14,819 bases of DNA from Smittium culicis (taxonomy: Eukaryota; Kickxellomycota; Harpellomycetes; Harpellales; Legeriomycetaceae): contig LSSN01003248.1 in assembly GCA_001970855.1 (NCBI GenBank), positions 1-14,819 of the forward strand, in the 5' to 3' direction. The position numbers and the translations under genes were made by a program. The notes under the pieces were generated by a model. It worked only from the letters and a program-made list of their open reading frames with translations. It searched no databases and was not told where the DNA came from. Positions 1 through 10,691 of the stretch are shown here, piece by piece; the stretch's first letter is position 1; each line of letters begins with the position of its first letter.

Positions 1-4
1 AAGT

Positions 5-92
5 GCTCTAATTAAATACAATATCCGCATTAATTTCGCATTAATTACAAAAATATCCGCTCTAATTTCGCACTAATTACAAGATATTCCGC
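5..92. repeat. Tandem repeat, period about 32 bp, roughly 2.7 copies
   Basis: The block ATATCCGC starts at 21 and at 53, and a slightly changed version (ATATTCCGC) starts at 84. Each is followed by TAATTTCGCA and then TAATTACAA. A partial, shorter unit precedes them at 5-20. The repeat lies at the window edge, so it could be the end of a longer satellite array. No coding potential is visible in it. Confidence 0.75.
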
Positions 93-126
93 CTACCAAG
101 GCCTGCTATTTTTTTTAAATTTTCTT

Positions 127-323
127 TTAACCCTTTCACGGGCGGTAGACTATTTTTGGACCACCAAATATATCCAACAGCGTTCAATTAAAATACTTTA
201 ATTCCGAGTCTTTAAGAAATATTGGTATATTGTAAAATAACAACAAATAATAGACTTGCTTATAAATCATAAACGAATCATTAAATTTGATTTTTTGAAG
301 AGTGTTGGACGGGAAAGGGTTAA
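127..323 (+). mobile_element. TTAA-flanked 189-bp MITE, copy A (piggyBac-like)
   Basis: The element body is 131-319 (189 bp) and has a perfect TTAA on each side (127-130 and 320-323). The left end reads CCCTTTCACGGGCGG and the right end reads GTTGGACGGGAAAGGG, so the outermost bases form a short inverted repeat, CCCTTTC.CG. TTAA target duplication together with CCC/GGG ends is the hallmark of the piggyBac superfamily. That assignment is inferred from the ends only, because the element carries no transposase and is too short to encode one. I use this copy to define the plus orientation: the GGTAGACTATTTT block near the left end, and ACGAATCA plus GTGTTGGACGGG near the right. Confidence 0.88.
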
Positions 324-471
324 ATTCCACTCTGCGATATAAAAACAAAACTGATCTAAAAAAATTATCTATTCGCTATAAATTACTTCCTTGCAAACCA
401 AAACTCCCGTCAACAAATGGATATCTCTTAAAAAGACTGGTGAATTTCTCCAAAATTTATTAATCGTTTTT

Positions 472-668
472 TTAAACCTTTCTTGGGCAGTATACTGTTT
501 TATTTCTACTGAATGCAGCCAATTGTATTCACTAAAAACAGTTTAATCCCGAAGGTTTAAAAAATATTGGTTAGTTGTAGAATAGCAGCAAATAATAATT
601 TTACCGATAAATCATATACGAATCAATAAATACGGACTTTTTAATTGTGTTGGGCGGGAAAGGGTTAA
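472..668 (+). mobile_element. TTAA-flanked 189-bp MITE, copy B
   Basis: The body is 476-664, again exactly 189 bp, between TTAA at 472-475 and 665-668. The left end has mutated from CCCTTTC to ACCTTTC, while the right end keeps TGTTGGGCGGGAAAGGG. Internal blocks shared with the other copies include TTGTAGAATA, CAAATAATA and ATACGAATCA. Positions 641-644 are TTAA and correspond exactly to the point where copy D was invaded by copy C, so this copy shows the unoccupied state of that site. Confidence 0.87.
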
Positions 669-696
669 AGCTGTTACATTACCATTGTATCTTCAA

Positions 697-1086
697 TTAC
701 CCCCCCCCCATTCACTTGCGAAAGATTTTTTTTGACCCACAAACTCCAATCAACTGCATTCAATAAAAATAATTTAATTTTGAGCCCGCAATAAATTTTG
801 TTTGTTGTAGAATAATAACAAATAATATACTAGTAAATAAATACAATATCAATAATTTCGTTTTTTTAACCCTTTTCTGTCCAACACTATTTAAAAAGGC
901 TAAATCATTGATTCGTCAGCGATCTATAAATATATTTATTATTTGATTATATCCAACAACAAGCCTATAATTTTATGTTGCTCTGAATTTAATTATTTTT
1001 ATTCATTGCAGTTGGCTAGATTTGGTGGATCTAAAATAGTCTACCGCTCGGAAAAGGATTAATGACTGTTGGACGGGAAAGATTAA
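697..1086 (+). mobile_element. 189-bp MITE, copy D, split by nested insertion of copy C
   Basis: The two parts are 701-869 (169 bp) and 1063-1082 (20 bp). Joined without the extra TTAA they total 189 bp, the length of the intact copies. The right part ends GTTGGACGGGAAAGA followed by TTAA (1083-1086). The left flank is TTAC (697-700), a one-base change from TTAA. The left end is overwritten by a run of ten C (700-709), but the interior still matches: CAACTGCATTCAATAAAAAT, then TTGTAGAATAATAACAAATA. The interruption lies at an internal TTAA. Copy D must be older than copy C. Confidence 0.85.
866..1062 (-). mobile_element. TTAA-flanked 189-bp MITE, copy C, inserted inside copy D
   Basis: The body is 870-1058 (189 bp) with perfect TTAA at 866-869 and 1059-1062. 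It lies in reverse orientation: the plus strand begins with CCCTTTTCTGTCCAACAC and ends with GTCTACCGCTCGGAAAAGGA. On the minus strand this reads GCGGTAGACTATTTTAGA near one end and TAGTGTTGGACAG at the other, matching copy A. It sits within copy D and duplicates that element's internal TTAA. Confidence 0.88.
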
Positions 1087-1209
1087 AACATTGATAGTTG
1101 ACCAGAAAAAATACAAATAACCAATTTTAAATATAATACCAAATTATCACGTTAAAGAATTATTATCTAACAAAAATATATGTGTATGCCTAATGAAGCA
1201 AAAAAAATT

Positions 1210-1236
1210 AATCATTTTAATCATTTTAATCATTTA
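1210..1236. repeat. Three tandem 9-bp units abutting MITE copy E
   Basis: The unit AATCATTTT occurs at 1210-1218 and 1219-1227 exactly, and as AATCATTTA at 1228-1236. The array stops directly at the TTAA target site of copy E (1237-1240). This may be a simple microsatellite that happened to provide the TTAA. Confidence 0.7.
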
Positions 1237-1432
1237 TTAACCCTTTCCCGTCCAACACTCTTTAAAAAAATAATTTTATTGATTCGCTTATGATTTATAA
1301 GTATATATATTATTTGCTGCTATTATATGATAAACCAATAACTCTTAAAACCTCAGAAAAAAGCACAATAATTGAATATAATTGGCTATATTAGGTAAAT
1401 CAAAAATAGTCTACCTCTCGTGAAAGGGTAAA
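1237..1432 (-). mobile_element. TTAA-flanked MITE, copy E (188 bp)
   Basis: The body is 1241-1428 (188 bp) in reverse orientation. The left side has TTAA (1237-1240) followed by CCCTTTCCCGTCCAACAC, the best preserved version of that terminus in the window. The right end reads GTCTACCTCTCGTGAAAGGG and is followed by TAAA (1429-1432), a decayed TTAA. Internal blocks such as TTGATTCGCTTATGATTTAT are the reverse complement of the corresponding block in copy A. Confidence 0.86.
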
Positions 1433-3399
1433 AGAAAATGTGTATAAGCTCTTAAAAATAAAAATAATTCTGATTATTTAATCGTTGAAAAAGGTAATAT
1501 TTTCAATAACACTCCAAATTTATCAAATTTAATCTATAAAATTTATAAAAATAATACAATAATCCAATTATTAGTTATCATATAATATAAATTCAAATAA
1601 TATTCTTTTTCTTTCCTCATTTATATAGATAAAAATTTAACATATACTACTGCACTTTAATATATATCATATTAATTACTTATACTAATTTAACTTTAGA
1701 AATTAAAATTAAAAAATAATATGATAATTAAATATATATTAAAGCCTTTTTTATTAATATTGATTGGCGTATACATTTAAATACGTATGATTAAATAATT
1801 TTTCTATTTTATACTATTGAAAAATTTTCGTAAAGTAAAAATGTAGTAAATTATAGAGTTCCATTTAAGATTATTTTATATACATATGCCTGTAAATAAC
1901 ATTAATTATGCTTCTATTAATTTTTTTTTCGGCTATAGTTTTATATTACTAAAGAATTAGATCAGTAGTTTTTATGGAAATATTTGTGAAAAAAAATTAA
2001 AATAAACCATTAAAAAAAATGTTTTTTTATCATAAAAATACTTAATACACAGAAACAAATCATACATACATACTTAAGTAAAATCATACTTCAAAATTTC
2101 TCACTTTCACACGGCTAAAATCATATACATCAAAATAATAATTACCTTTAATATTTGTTTAATGATAATTTTCCTCGATATAAAAACAATAACATTTCTT
2201 ATCTAAGAAAAACACACATAATTTTATTAAATGAAGCAAATAAAAATATTGAAATCGTTTATATAAAAAAATTTCCAAGAAATTAGTCTAAATTCGTTCA
2301 ATAAATTATTATTAAAAAAAAATTAATCTTTACAATTCTTGTTTTTCTTTTATAAAAATTCGACAAGCACATTTAAGTTTAATTAAAATTAAAAATCTAT
2401 AATTTTTTATAAAAAAATGTTTAGATTTTCATTCTTATAGATAAAAAATAAAAAAAAATCTCAAAATAAAAGTAGATAAAAAATGAGCCTGAAATCCAAA
2501 TACTCTTTAATTAATACCTAATCGATTTTTTGGCTGAATTTTATAAAAAAGCTTACGTTAAAATTATCGGGACTCAAAACCGGAGAGCTTTATGTCCCAA
2601 GACTATTTCTAATGTATATATCATGAATTTGAAAAAACTAATAGATGACTTCCATAGATTGAAAAATAATTGATCATATCTTCGCATATGTAAATATTAG
2701 TACAATCAGAATTACGCACATAGACAAAATCTACTTGTACGAACTCTGTTTTTCGCCATTAATCAATTAAAGAAAGATTGTGAGAAAAATTTCATGCATA
2801 GTAAAAGTAAATCAATTAAATAAATACCTATTAAGAATAAATAATTCAGGTAAATTTACTAATAATCCACAAAAGATACTAGAATGTTTTTATAAATCGT
2901 ATTTAAATCGCATATTGTGAATTAAATCATTCATTTTATCTATGAGAGACTATTTAAATTTAAAAAATATAAGAAAAATTATTGGTAATAATCCATATAT
3001 CTGAATCCAATAGAATTCTGAATATAAATCAATAATTTTAATAAAAATCCAATATCAAGAGTCTAATTACAATGATACCAATAGTAATAACATTATCAAA
3101 AGTACTAATATAGTACTCTCGGTATTATTTTCATACAATTACAATAATTTCACACCGTTTAAAACTCTTAAATCACCTTTGAAAAATTTTCAAGGCTTAT
3201 TAATATTATATTTATATCCAGCTTTGGAAAAAAGAGTTGAGGGCTGTAAAGACTATCTAAATAGAATAATCAAAGTATCTCACGTGCTTTATCTACTGAT
3301 TAAGATTTATTATAATTATGAAGAGCTGAAAAATAAGAAACATTCTGGAACGCAATTCAAAATATTTCTTTGCAACTTAAACCCCCCCTCTCCCTAATC

Positions 3400-3431
3400 A
3401 TTAAACTCAATATTCCATGATTGAGTTTAAT
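3400..3431. repeat. Perfect 12-bp inverted repeat with an 8-nt loop
   Basis: ATTAAACTCAAT (3400-3411) pairs perfectly with ATTGAGTTTAAT (3420-3431) across the loop ATTCCATG. Such a palindrome may arise by chance in AT-rich DNA. No flanking duplication or run of T makes it a terminator or a transposon. Confidence 0.55.
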
Positions 3432-5309
3432 TTTAGATTTGAAGAAATAATGTCGAATTTTATAACAGTCGAGATATATCACGGCTATTTTTAAATAAAT
3501 TTTTTGAGATAAATCTATTAAACTTCGATGATATTCTCTATAAATAAGAATATCGGAAGCCTAATCGTGATAAAAAACATATTAAATTTCGATTAGATCA
3601 GAGGAGTGAAATTTAAAAAACGAGAGTATTAATTTCTTATGAATAAAGATAAGAATAATCGCTTCTTTTATATTTTTGTAGTACTTGGAGCATTTTAAAA
3701 CGATGTAAATCAATAAAATATATATATATATTAAATAGTACCAACATCAAATAAATTTATGCAGCCTTCAGATATGTTTAACAATATTAAATTTATAATC
3801 TGAGACTAAAAGATAGTGAGAGAATAATTAGCGTATTTATGAATAATTTTAATATTTTTATATCCTTATCATTTATAAATCATATGACTAAAATTAATAC
3901 ATCAATTTGTTAATAGAACAAAAAAAAAAAAGTATTACATATCGATACTGATTTGATCAATTCATATTTATTGTAGCTTAGATCCGTTATTTCAAAAGAT
4001 AAATATTACATAATCTCACCAAAAATAATGCCACATCTTTTTATAACTATCAATACCAGTTAAATACATATTTAGGCTCCTAGACTCGTTTTTAAATATA
4101 TTTTATTCAGTCATCATCAGGTTATCAAATTATTGTAGACTGAAATCGACTTTTTATGAAGGTTTCTTTTAGAGTATAATATTATATACTAAAAAATTTC
4201 GTTTAACAGCTATTATTATCCTTTTTTTTAACTCAGCTGTTATATAAAAGCTATTTTGAAGTAGTTATATTAGAAATAAGTTTAAAGTAATAATTTAATG
4301 TACATGATATCTCGAAAATATAAAATAATTAGTGCTCATTCCTGAGTATTTTTATAGAGAAACCATAATTATAGTTGTTTAAAAATTGCATAGACTCATT
4401 ATGTGGCTACTAGTAGTTTCGCGTACTTTATAATGACTATATAATACTCAAACTCAAGATATATTGAAAAAAAAGGATTTAATTACCAATATTTATTTAA
4501 ATAAGGTGAAAAAATTCATCATAGATGCTGTTACTATTAGATAAAATATTTTATAATTAAATTAAATTTCAAAAAGTAGAAATCGAATATATAATTATTA
4601 AAAACTACTAAAAAATAGTTTTAAAATCAGATAACAGTAGTTTTATAGCAACAATTATAGATTAATTTAAATAAATAATAATAATTTATCATAATAATTT
4701 CCAAATTTTTATTTAATTATCTATTTATGACATAGATTAATGAAAAATTAAGGCATTTAAACTCCATAATACGAATAGCGTGAATGAATTAGTCGAATAA
4801 TACTTGGAAATGATTATAAAAATAACACATTTTAAGAAATATTTTCGAGAAAAATTCTGTAACACCGATGTTTTTGAAGAAACTAAGAATAATTATCTGA
4901 TGAAATAAAGCTGTTAATTAATTCGGTCAAAAAATTATATTAATTACTTAGGACTTAATCTGCTATATTAAAAATTTTTTCACTTAGTTTGATCAAAATT
5001 TTTGTGAAATAATTAATAAATTTCCAAAATATGTCTTAAGATGAGAATAAAATTCGTTTTACTTAGGGAAATATAACACTAATATCAGAATATGATTAGA
5101 TTATAGCTGATTTTAATAAAAAAATAATAACAGTTACCACCCTGAAATGTGATATCCAAGGTTAAACATATTTCCAACAGAATCGATTAAGAATGTACAA
5201 ATACTTGAGTTAATTTTTTTATAAACTAAAGATGACACATATATGTAAATATGAACCTAAATACTATGTAAATAAACTAATACATACTAATAACTGAATA
5301 CATTAATTC

Positions 5310-5324
5310 AAAAAAAAAAAAAAA
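5310..5324. repeat. Homopolymer run of 15 A
   Basis: Fifteen consecutive A are followed by CTCCATTG. It could be the A tail of a retroposed sequence, but no element body or target duplication is recognisable around it, so it is recorded only as a simple repeat. Confidence 0.6.
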
Positions 5325-7985
5325 CTCCATTGTGGTATAAAAAATGGATACAACTCTCTTTCTGAAAAAAAATCTCCTCTGATTATTATGTAGAGGATCT
5401 GCATAGTTTATTCATAATTGAAGAGCTCTAAAAATTTTATTTTTCTGTATCATTTTTAAAATAACGAGAGTTTTCAATTTCATTATATAAAAGCTATATT
5501 CAAAAATTTTTCTATAACGATGGAACTTATAAGAAATTATCACTGAAATTAACGAAACGGATTACAATGCACGTTAAGACACTTAAAGACTGATAAGCTA
5601 GAATTTTTTTCTATAAGCACATAGAAATATGCTATTTAAATATATTAGTGAATATTTCTTAAAATAAAGAGAAAAAATGGTCAGTGAGCCAATCAAAATA
5701 TTTGACATTAATTTTAAAAATCAAGTTTTAGACATGATAATAATAGCGCGAATTTTTTGGAAATTTTCTAAAATATTAGTTCTAAAAATTAAAACTACAT
5801 TTATATGATTTAAAATAAATATATTTATTTTGTTCTCTGAAAGAATTTCAAAGATTTAATGAAATTTATACGACCTTTTTCACGGGGGCTAGGTGTTAAA
5901 AACGGAAAATTAATTCTTATGTTTTTAGATTCTAAACAATAATTAAGAGATATGAATAATGAATTTATTCAAAATTAAATATAAATTATATGTATAGTAC
6001 ATGTATAATCGGTATAAATATTTTTTTGAGACTCAAAGTCTACCTTATTTCTTATAATAATAGCAAAAAATTATATCCTTAACATGATTATATGCTACAT
6101 AAAAGACTTAAATAAGTTTAAAATATGTACATTTTGACCAAATTAAATCAATAATTATAGAATTATCCAGTATATTAACTAAAAATGGGTCTACAATTTG
6201 TAGATATATCGATTGAACCTATCTAATAAAGCTGGAATATTGACAAAAATTTTATCTTTGAGAGTATTTTTATCGAAATTAATCTCTTTGAACTAATACT
6301 TATTAAAAAAATGAATATACTAAATATGTTTGCTTTATATTTATAGTTGTGCATAAGTCAATTATTTTATCAATATCAATATTAAAAATAATAATATAAT
6401 TTTTAATTTTTGATAATAAATTTATAAAATAAATAATAATTCATTATATTTGCTTTATTTCTTATAAAATTTTACTTTTATATATGTAATAACATGATTA
6501 AATTAACTATGTAATCATTCCGTATATCTGTGTACTATTTGAGGAAACCAAGGTCATAAAAACAGGATTGACAGTTATAAGTATATTTTATATTGGTATT
6601 GATAAGATTTAATAATTATATTCTTCTCTAACGTAAATAATTTTAGAAGTATCAATTCCAAAGTTAGTTATATATAAAAAAAATATTTATAGATACGAGA
6701 CATACAAGTGGATATTTTTGAGTGCTTTCGATCCGTCTTATAGTTCTCAAAATTTATCCCTTTATGTAAGAAAAGCCTTTAATATTCTTTGTTTACGAAG
6801 GTACTCTCATCTATTTAATTGTGTGTATGACTAAAATTTCGAGTATTCTGTTTTTTGGATAATTTCTTTAGTTGTATTATATCAAAAATCTTTGATTATA
6901 CTTGAAATCACACTATCTACTCTTCGTATTATTTTTTCTTAGCTCGCTTCTCTTTAAAATAATTTTTTTATAGGTAATTATCTTTTATTTTTAGCATTAT
7001 AATTTGATTCCAGATATAATAAAATAGTTTTTGAAGTATTAGCTCTAATTTTTAATGGTTTAGACTTTGGAGATTATTTTATTTCTAAAAAAATTTATTT
7101 TATAAATTTACGGCAAAGAATTCTTGTATAGGAAATTTTTCCGATTTATTTTTGATAATTTCAATTATTTATGATATTTTCTAAATAATTAATATGGGTA
7201 TTTGATGTGATTAATTATCTTTGAATGCCTTAAACCTCTCTTCAGGTTTTCAAAGAGGTTAGTTAACTAAAATAATTACTTTTTTTTGACCAATGAAAGG
7301 TATGGGTATACGAATTTATCTTTATTATTATTAAAATAATTCAGTAAATTATCAAATTGATTTTTTTTTAAAATTATGAGTAATTTTATTATGTTGATTT
7401 TTAAACTATTAAGAGCTTAATTATTCTTATTAAGTCTACACTGGGTATAAATATGATATATTGAAATCCAGTATTAAAATAATGAGGAATCATGAACTAA
7501 AATATTGATGGATTTAGTTAAAGTGAAATATGATATATTTTTTTAATTGTTTATCTAAATTCTGGAAATTTTCCAAGATTTGAAAATTCATAGTGTATAG
7601 ATATTTTTACCAATTAAAATATTATTGCACACAGCGGCAGCGAAGAATATTCCATATTCATTATGAAATTTTTAATTTATGGTTACTACCTTTACCAAGA
7701 TTGAAATAATCATCAGAGGAAGTTGGGGTAATTAATATAATTCTAATTATGAACAATGATATAATATCGATTCTGATTGATATCTGATGTCTAGAAATAA
7801 GGAAAAATAAGAATTCACCTTTTGGTTTAGTAAAGAAAGTATTTTTTCTATTTTAAGCGGAACCTATAATTTAACTAAATCATACCAGTATTTTGTCATA
7901 TTCTACCACTTAGATCTGTTTTCGGTGCATGATAGCTAGAAATAAAGTAAATTATCCTTTACAGAGATAATTTTTAATTAATATT

Positions 7986-8038
7986 GATTCACAATAACTT
8001 TTTTAAATTTAATCGCTTTGAATTATTTATTGTGGATC
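7986..8038. repeat. 12-bp inverted repeat, one mismatch, 29-nt loop
   Basis: GATTCACAATAA (7986-7997) pairs with TTATTGTGGATC (8027-8038), with one mismatch. The loop is AT-rich. It could be a very short MITE remnant or chance; no second copy was seen. Confidence 0.4.
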
Positions 8039-10011
8039 TATTGTTTTATAATGCTTTGGAAGTCTTTTTTTTGTCTTCACTCGGAGTTTTTTTTCTTTCC
8101 AGTATGTTGGATGGGGCTAATAGTAATATAGTGGAGTAATCTATTATTTGGATTCTCAAGATTCGTGTTAGGTTATTGATACAAAGCTCATAATAGATAT
8201 AATTATTTCGGTAATTATATAAAAGTCAATCACAAGAGCATATTTAGTTACAGACACAGAAAATACAGGATCTATACTCATGAATTCTTACGGAATATAT
8301 TTAAATTATAAATAAGGTTTCCCCACAATCTCAGATAATTAATTTTATTTGCTGAAAATGAACAGAGGACGCCTTTCTAAAATTTTTGGCTAGATATAAT
8401 TTATGTAAAATTTATTTGAAGTTATCGTGGTTTTATTGTAGAATTATTTATAAGATTTATCAACTGCTAAAATATATTTTAAGCATACAGCATTATTAAA
8501 GAGGGACTTTTTCATTTTTAGTTGGAATTAACGTGATATTTTTTATTTTCTCGGGTGATTATGATACTTATATTTTCTTTATCGAATATTAAGCCCAGTA
8601 ATTTTTGACGAGTGCAAGCGATTGCCGCCAATTTCTCCTATTTAAATAAATAAAAGTTAGTTTTTATATAGAACATTGATTTTATTTAGCCGATGACATT
8701 CTTAAAATAGTTTATCTAGATATTTATATCTTATATATAGAGAGATTGAAAATTTTAAACCCAATTAAATGGATACGAAACCGTTTTAATTATCTCTTAC
8801 AACACTCAGGAATATATTTTCAGCCTGAATTTTTTGCGAGAGAAAATATTAATACAAACCCTGTAATATAGGAAATGAGATACGTTAAATTTAATAAAAC
8901 AGTGAATTTGATAGTTTACCTTTATAAATAGTGCATAAAAGAAAACAGTTGATAATCTAGTGTATGGACACAATTCTTATTGTCTGAATTGATCAATAGT
9001 AATGAATAATTTCAATTATATTGTTTCATAGACAATCCATATGCATATAAAAAATAAACTCTTCAAAAATAAAGCATTAATACCAAATATATAATCAGAA
9101 GCTTGGACATACCCAAAGAAAAGACCAATATTTTCGACTTATATTCTTGCCTTAATCTCCAAGTCCTATTCCTAGTCACATCTTAGTCTTAGTATTACTT
9201 CTTATTATCAATTTCTACTTTTATTATTCCAATATTTCCTTTTATATTAAATAAAATTTCTTGACCAAATATATTTGCTGAACCCATTAAAGGATTAAAA
9301 AGCATATTTTCTCAATCTGTAAACTGCGAATTATTTATAAAAAAATTTTTTTATTTCAAAAATGATTTTTTAATGAATATAATTTCCCAAATTAGCCGTT
9401 TTTTATACCAATTATTTAATGATTTAATTAATTCAGTTTCTATTCGTTGATTTAATTTTAGAAAGGCTTTTAGAAAATCCCAATAATAACACTAAAAGAT
9501 GAATAAATAAGTTTTAATCGATAAATGTTGGTGTATGATGTTATTTTAAAAATCATTTTTAATAGAGATTCGCTATTTAATAGTTTGAGACGATTATATC
9601 TCTCCATTATGTGAAACTATCAATCTTGAATTCATTTCGGAATCAAGTCACACAGGTTTTTATATCGAATAATTATCAAATTTGAGGTGACACTTATTCA
9701 TTACCTATTCATTTTGATATCTAGGATCTACAATTTTTATACGAATTTAAACAGTTTTTATGATAATTTGAGACGAGGGTAATATTAAAAGGCGTAGTAG
9801 GGATTTATTATATATTGCTTGTCACTGCTAGAATTACTTCAATAGTATTTTTGATAAGGTTAATTATAACTAAAGGTTTATTTAATAGAATAAGGTTATA
9901 AAACAAAGGGTAAACTAGACTAGGAGATGTAATTATTTCTGATCAGCAAAATATTTCATGGAAAATGATTATGTTGTGTTTTTATACGTTGTTTTAGATC
10001 GGGATCAATTC

Positions 10012-10022
10012 GGGGGGGGGGG
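10012..10022. repeat. Homopolymer run of 11 G
   Basis: Eleven consecutive G lie in very AT-rich DNA, followed by TGTGAAG. Together with the ten C at 700-709 it is one of two long G/C homopolymers in a window where G and C are scarce. Run length may be inexact because of sequencing or assembly error. Confidence 0.6.
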
Positions 10023-10493
10023 TGTGAAGAATCAAATAATATTGTTTAATCAGCAGAATCTGTCATCATTTATTCAGATGTAATCGATTAATGCATTTCT
10101 ATGTGATTTTTGGCACTTTTGGTATGGATATCAGGTCGGATTTTTTTTGAAATTTGTTCTCTATAACCTAAAGTAGGACCAAAGTGTTCTTATCGATGTT
10201 TTCGATCCTTAATGTTTTCTGTTTATTTGAAGGTTTTATGCATTTTCGATTTTTTTGCAAACATATTTAAATACCATCGTTTATATGGCGAGATAGTTAT
10301 CCAATCATTTTTTATTTTAATTTTTTCGCCATTTGGTGAATTTTCATAGCTCGAAAGCATTTTTTATTTTTATTTTTGCTATTTTTAGTAGATGAATACA
10401 ATCTTTAATATGCTTTAAAAATTTTAGCTTGACAACTCTGAAACCGCTTTTTATTCTAAAGCTGTGCGTTTGAGCTTTAATAGTATTTTTAGC

Positions 10494-10691
10494 ATATGGG
10501 ATATTCTTAGGAGAAGCGGAACTTTTTTTCTTATAAGTTCTATTTGCTAGTATGAATTAGAGTAAACTATTGGTTGTACTAAGTTAACCATTCGATGATA
10601 AACCCTAAATTGAATTATAATTAAAAGTAATGCTGCAAAGTAGGAAAAACTTAATGGCAAAAGTTCCGCTTCTCCAAATAATCTCCCATAT
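10494..10691. mobile_element. Second MITE family, 198 bp with 33-bp terminal inverted repeats
   Basis: The left arm 10494-10526 and the right arm 10659-10691 are inverted repeats matching at 30 of 33 positions, including the 17-base core GGAGAAGCGGAACTTTT. Beyond this, weaker pairing continues inward through TAAGTT. The outermost bases are ATATGGGA and TCCCATAT. If the element proper begins at TGGGA, a TA dinucleotide flanks both sides, which would suit a TA-targeting superfamily such as Tc1/mariner. The ends do not otherwise look like a family I recognise. The ends differ completely from the 189-bp TTAA elements. Short frames crossing it are not genes. A fragment GAGAAGCG recurs at about 10735. 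Confidence 0.75.

Larger units (their letters stand above)
1433..10493. other. AT-rich gene desert without recognisable genes
   Basis: About 9 kb in which stops are dense in all frames and no protein family is recognisable. Four 60-base blocks counted by hand show strand asymmetry: A31/T20 at 2221, A33/T19 at 4561, A13/T32 at 8521 and A11/T33 at 10201. The features I can name are two hairpins (3400-3431 and 7986-8038), a short TA repeat near 3719-3731, 15 A at 5310-5324 and 11 G at 10012-10022. None of the 189-bp MITEs is present here. No tRNA-like B box or clover-leaf was noticed. Confidence 0.7.

Noticed and set aside
1..1432. CRISPR-like array because of repeated blocks
   Set aside because: The repeats are 189-bp TTAA-bounded elements in both orientations with one nested in another, which fits transposons and not a direct-repeat and spacer array.
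3179..3397. Plus-strand open frame of 72 codons
   Set aside because: It begins with TTG rather than ATG, has low-complexity AT-driven composition, no recognisable domain, and no splice-linked neighbour.
5873..5893. ACCTTTTTCACGGGGGCTAG, resembling the left end of the 189-bp MITE
   Set aside because: Similarity stops after about 20 bases, there is no TTAA at the expected place and no matching right end, so chance is as likely as a remnant.
7233..7260. 7-bp hairpin AACCTCT / AGAGGTT as a terminator
   Set aside because: The stem is short, there is no adjacent gene, and intrinsic terminators of this type are not expected in a eukaryotic nuclear genome.
9193..9480. Frame that stays open for about 95 codons if TGA is read as Trp, suggesting a mitochondrial insert
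   Set aside because: Under the standard code it is broken by TGA. The residues are mostly Phe, Ile, Leu and Ser, as expected from pyrimidine-rich DNA, and no mitochondrial protein was recognised.
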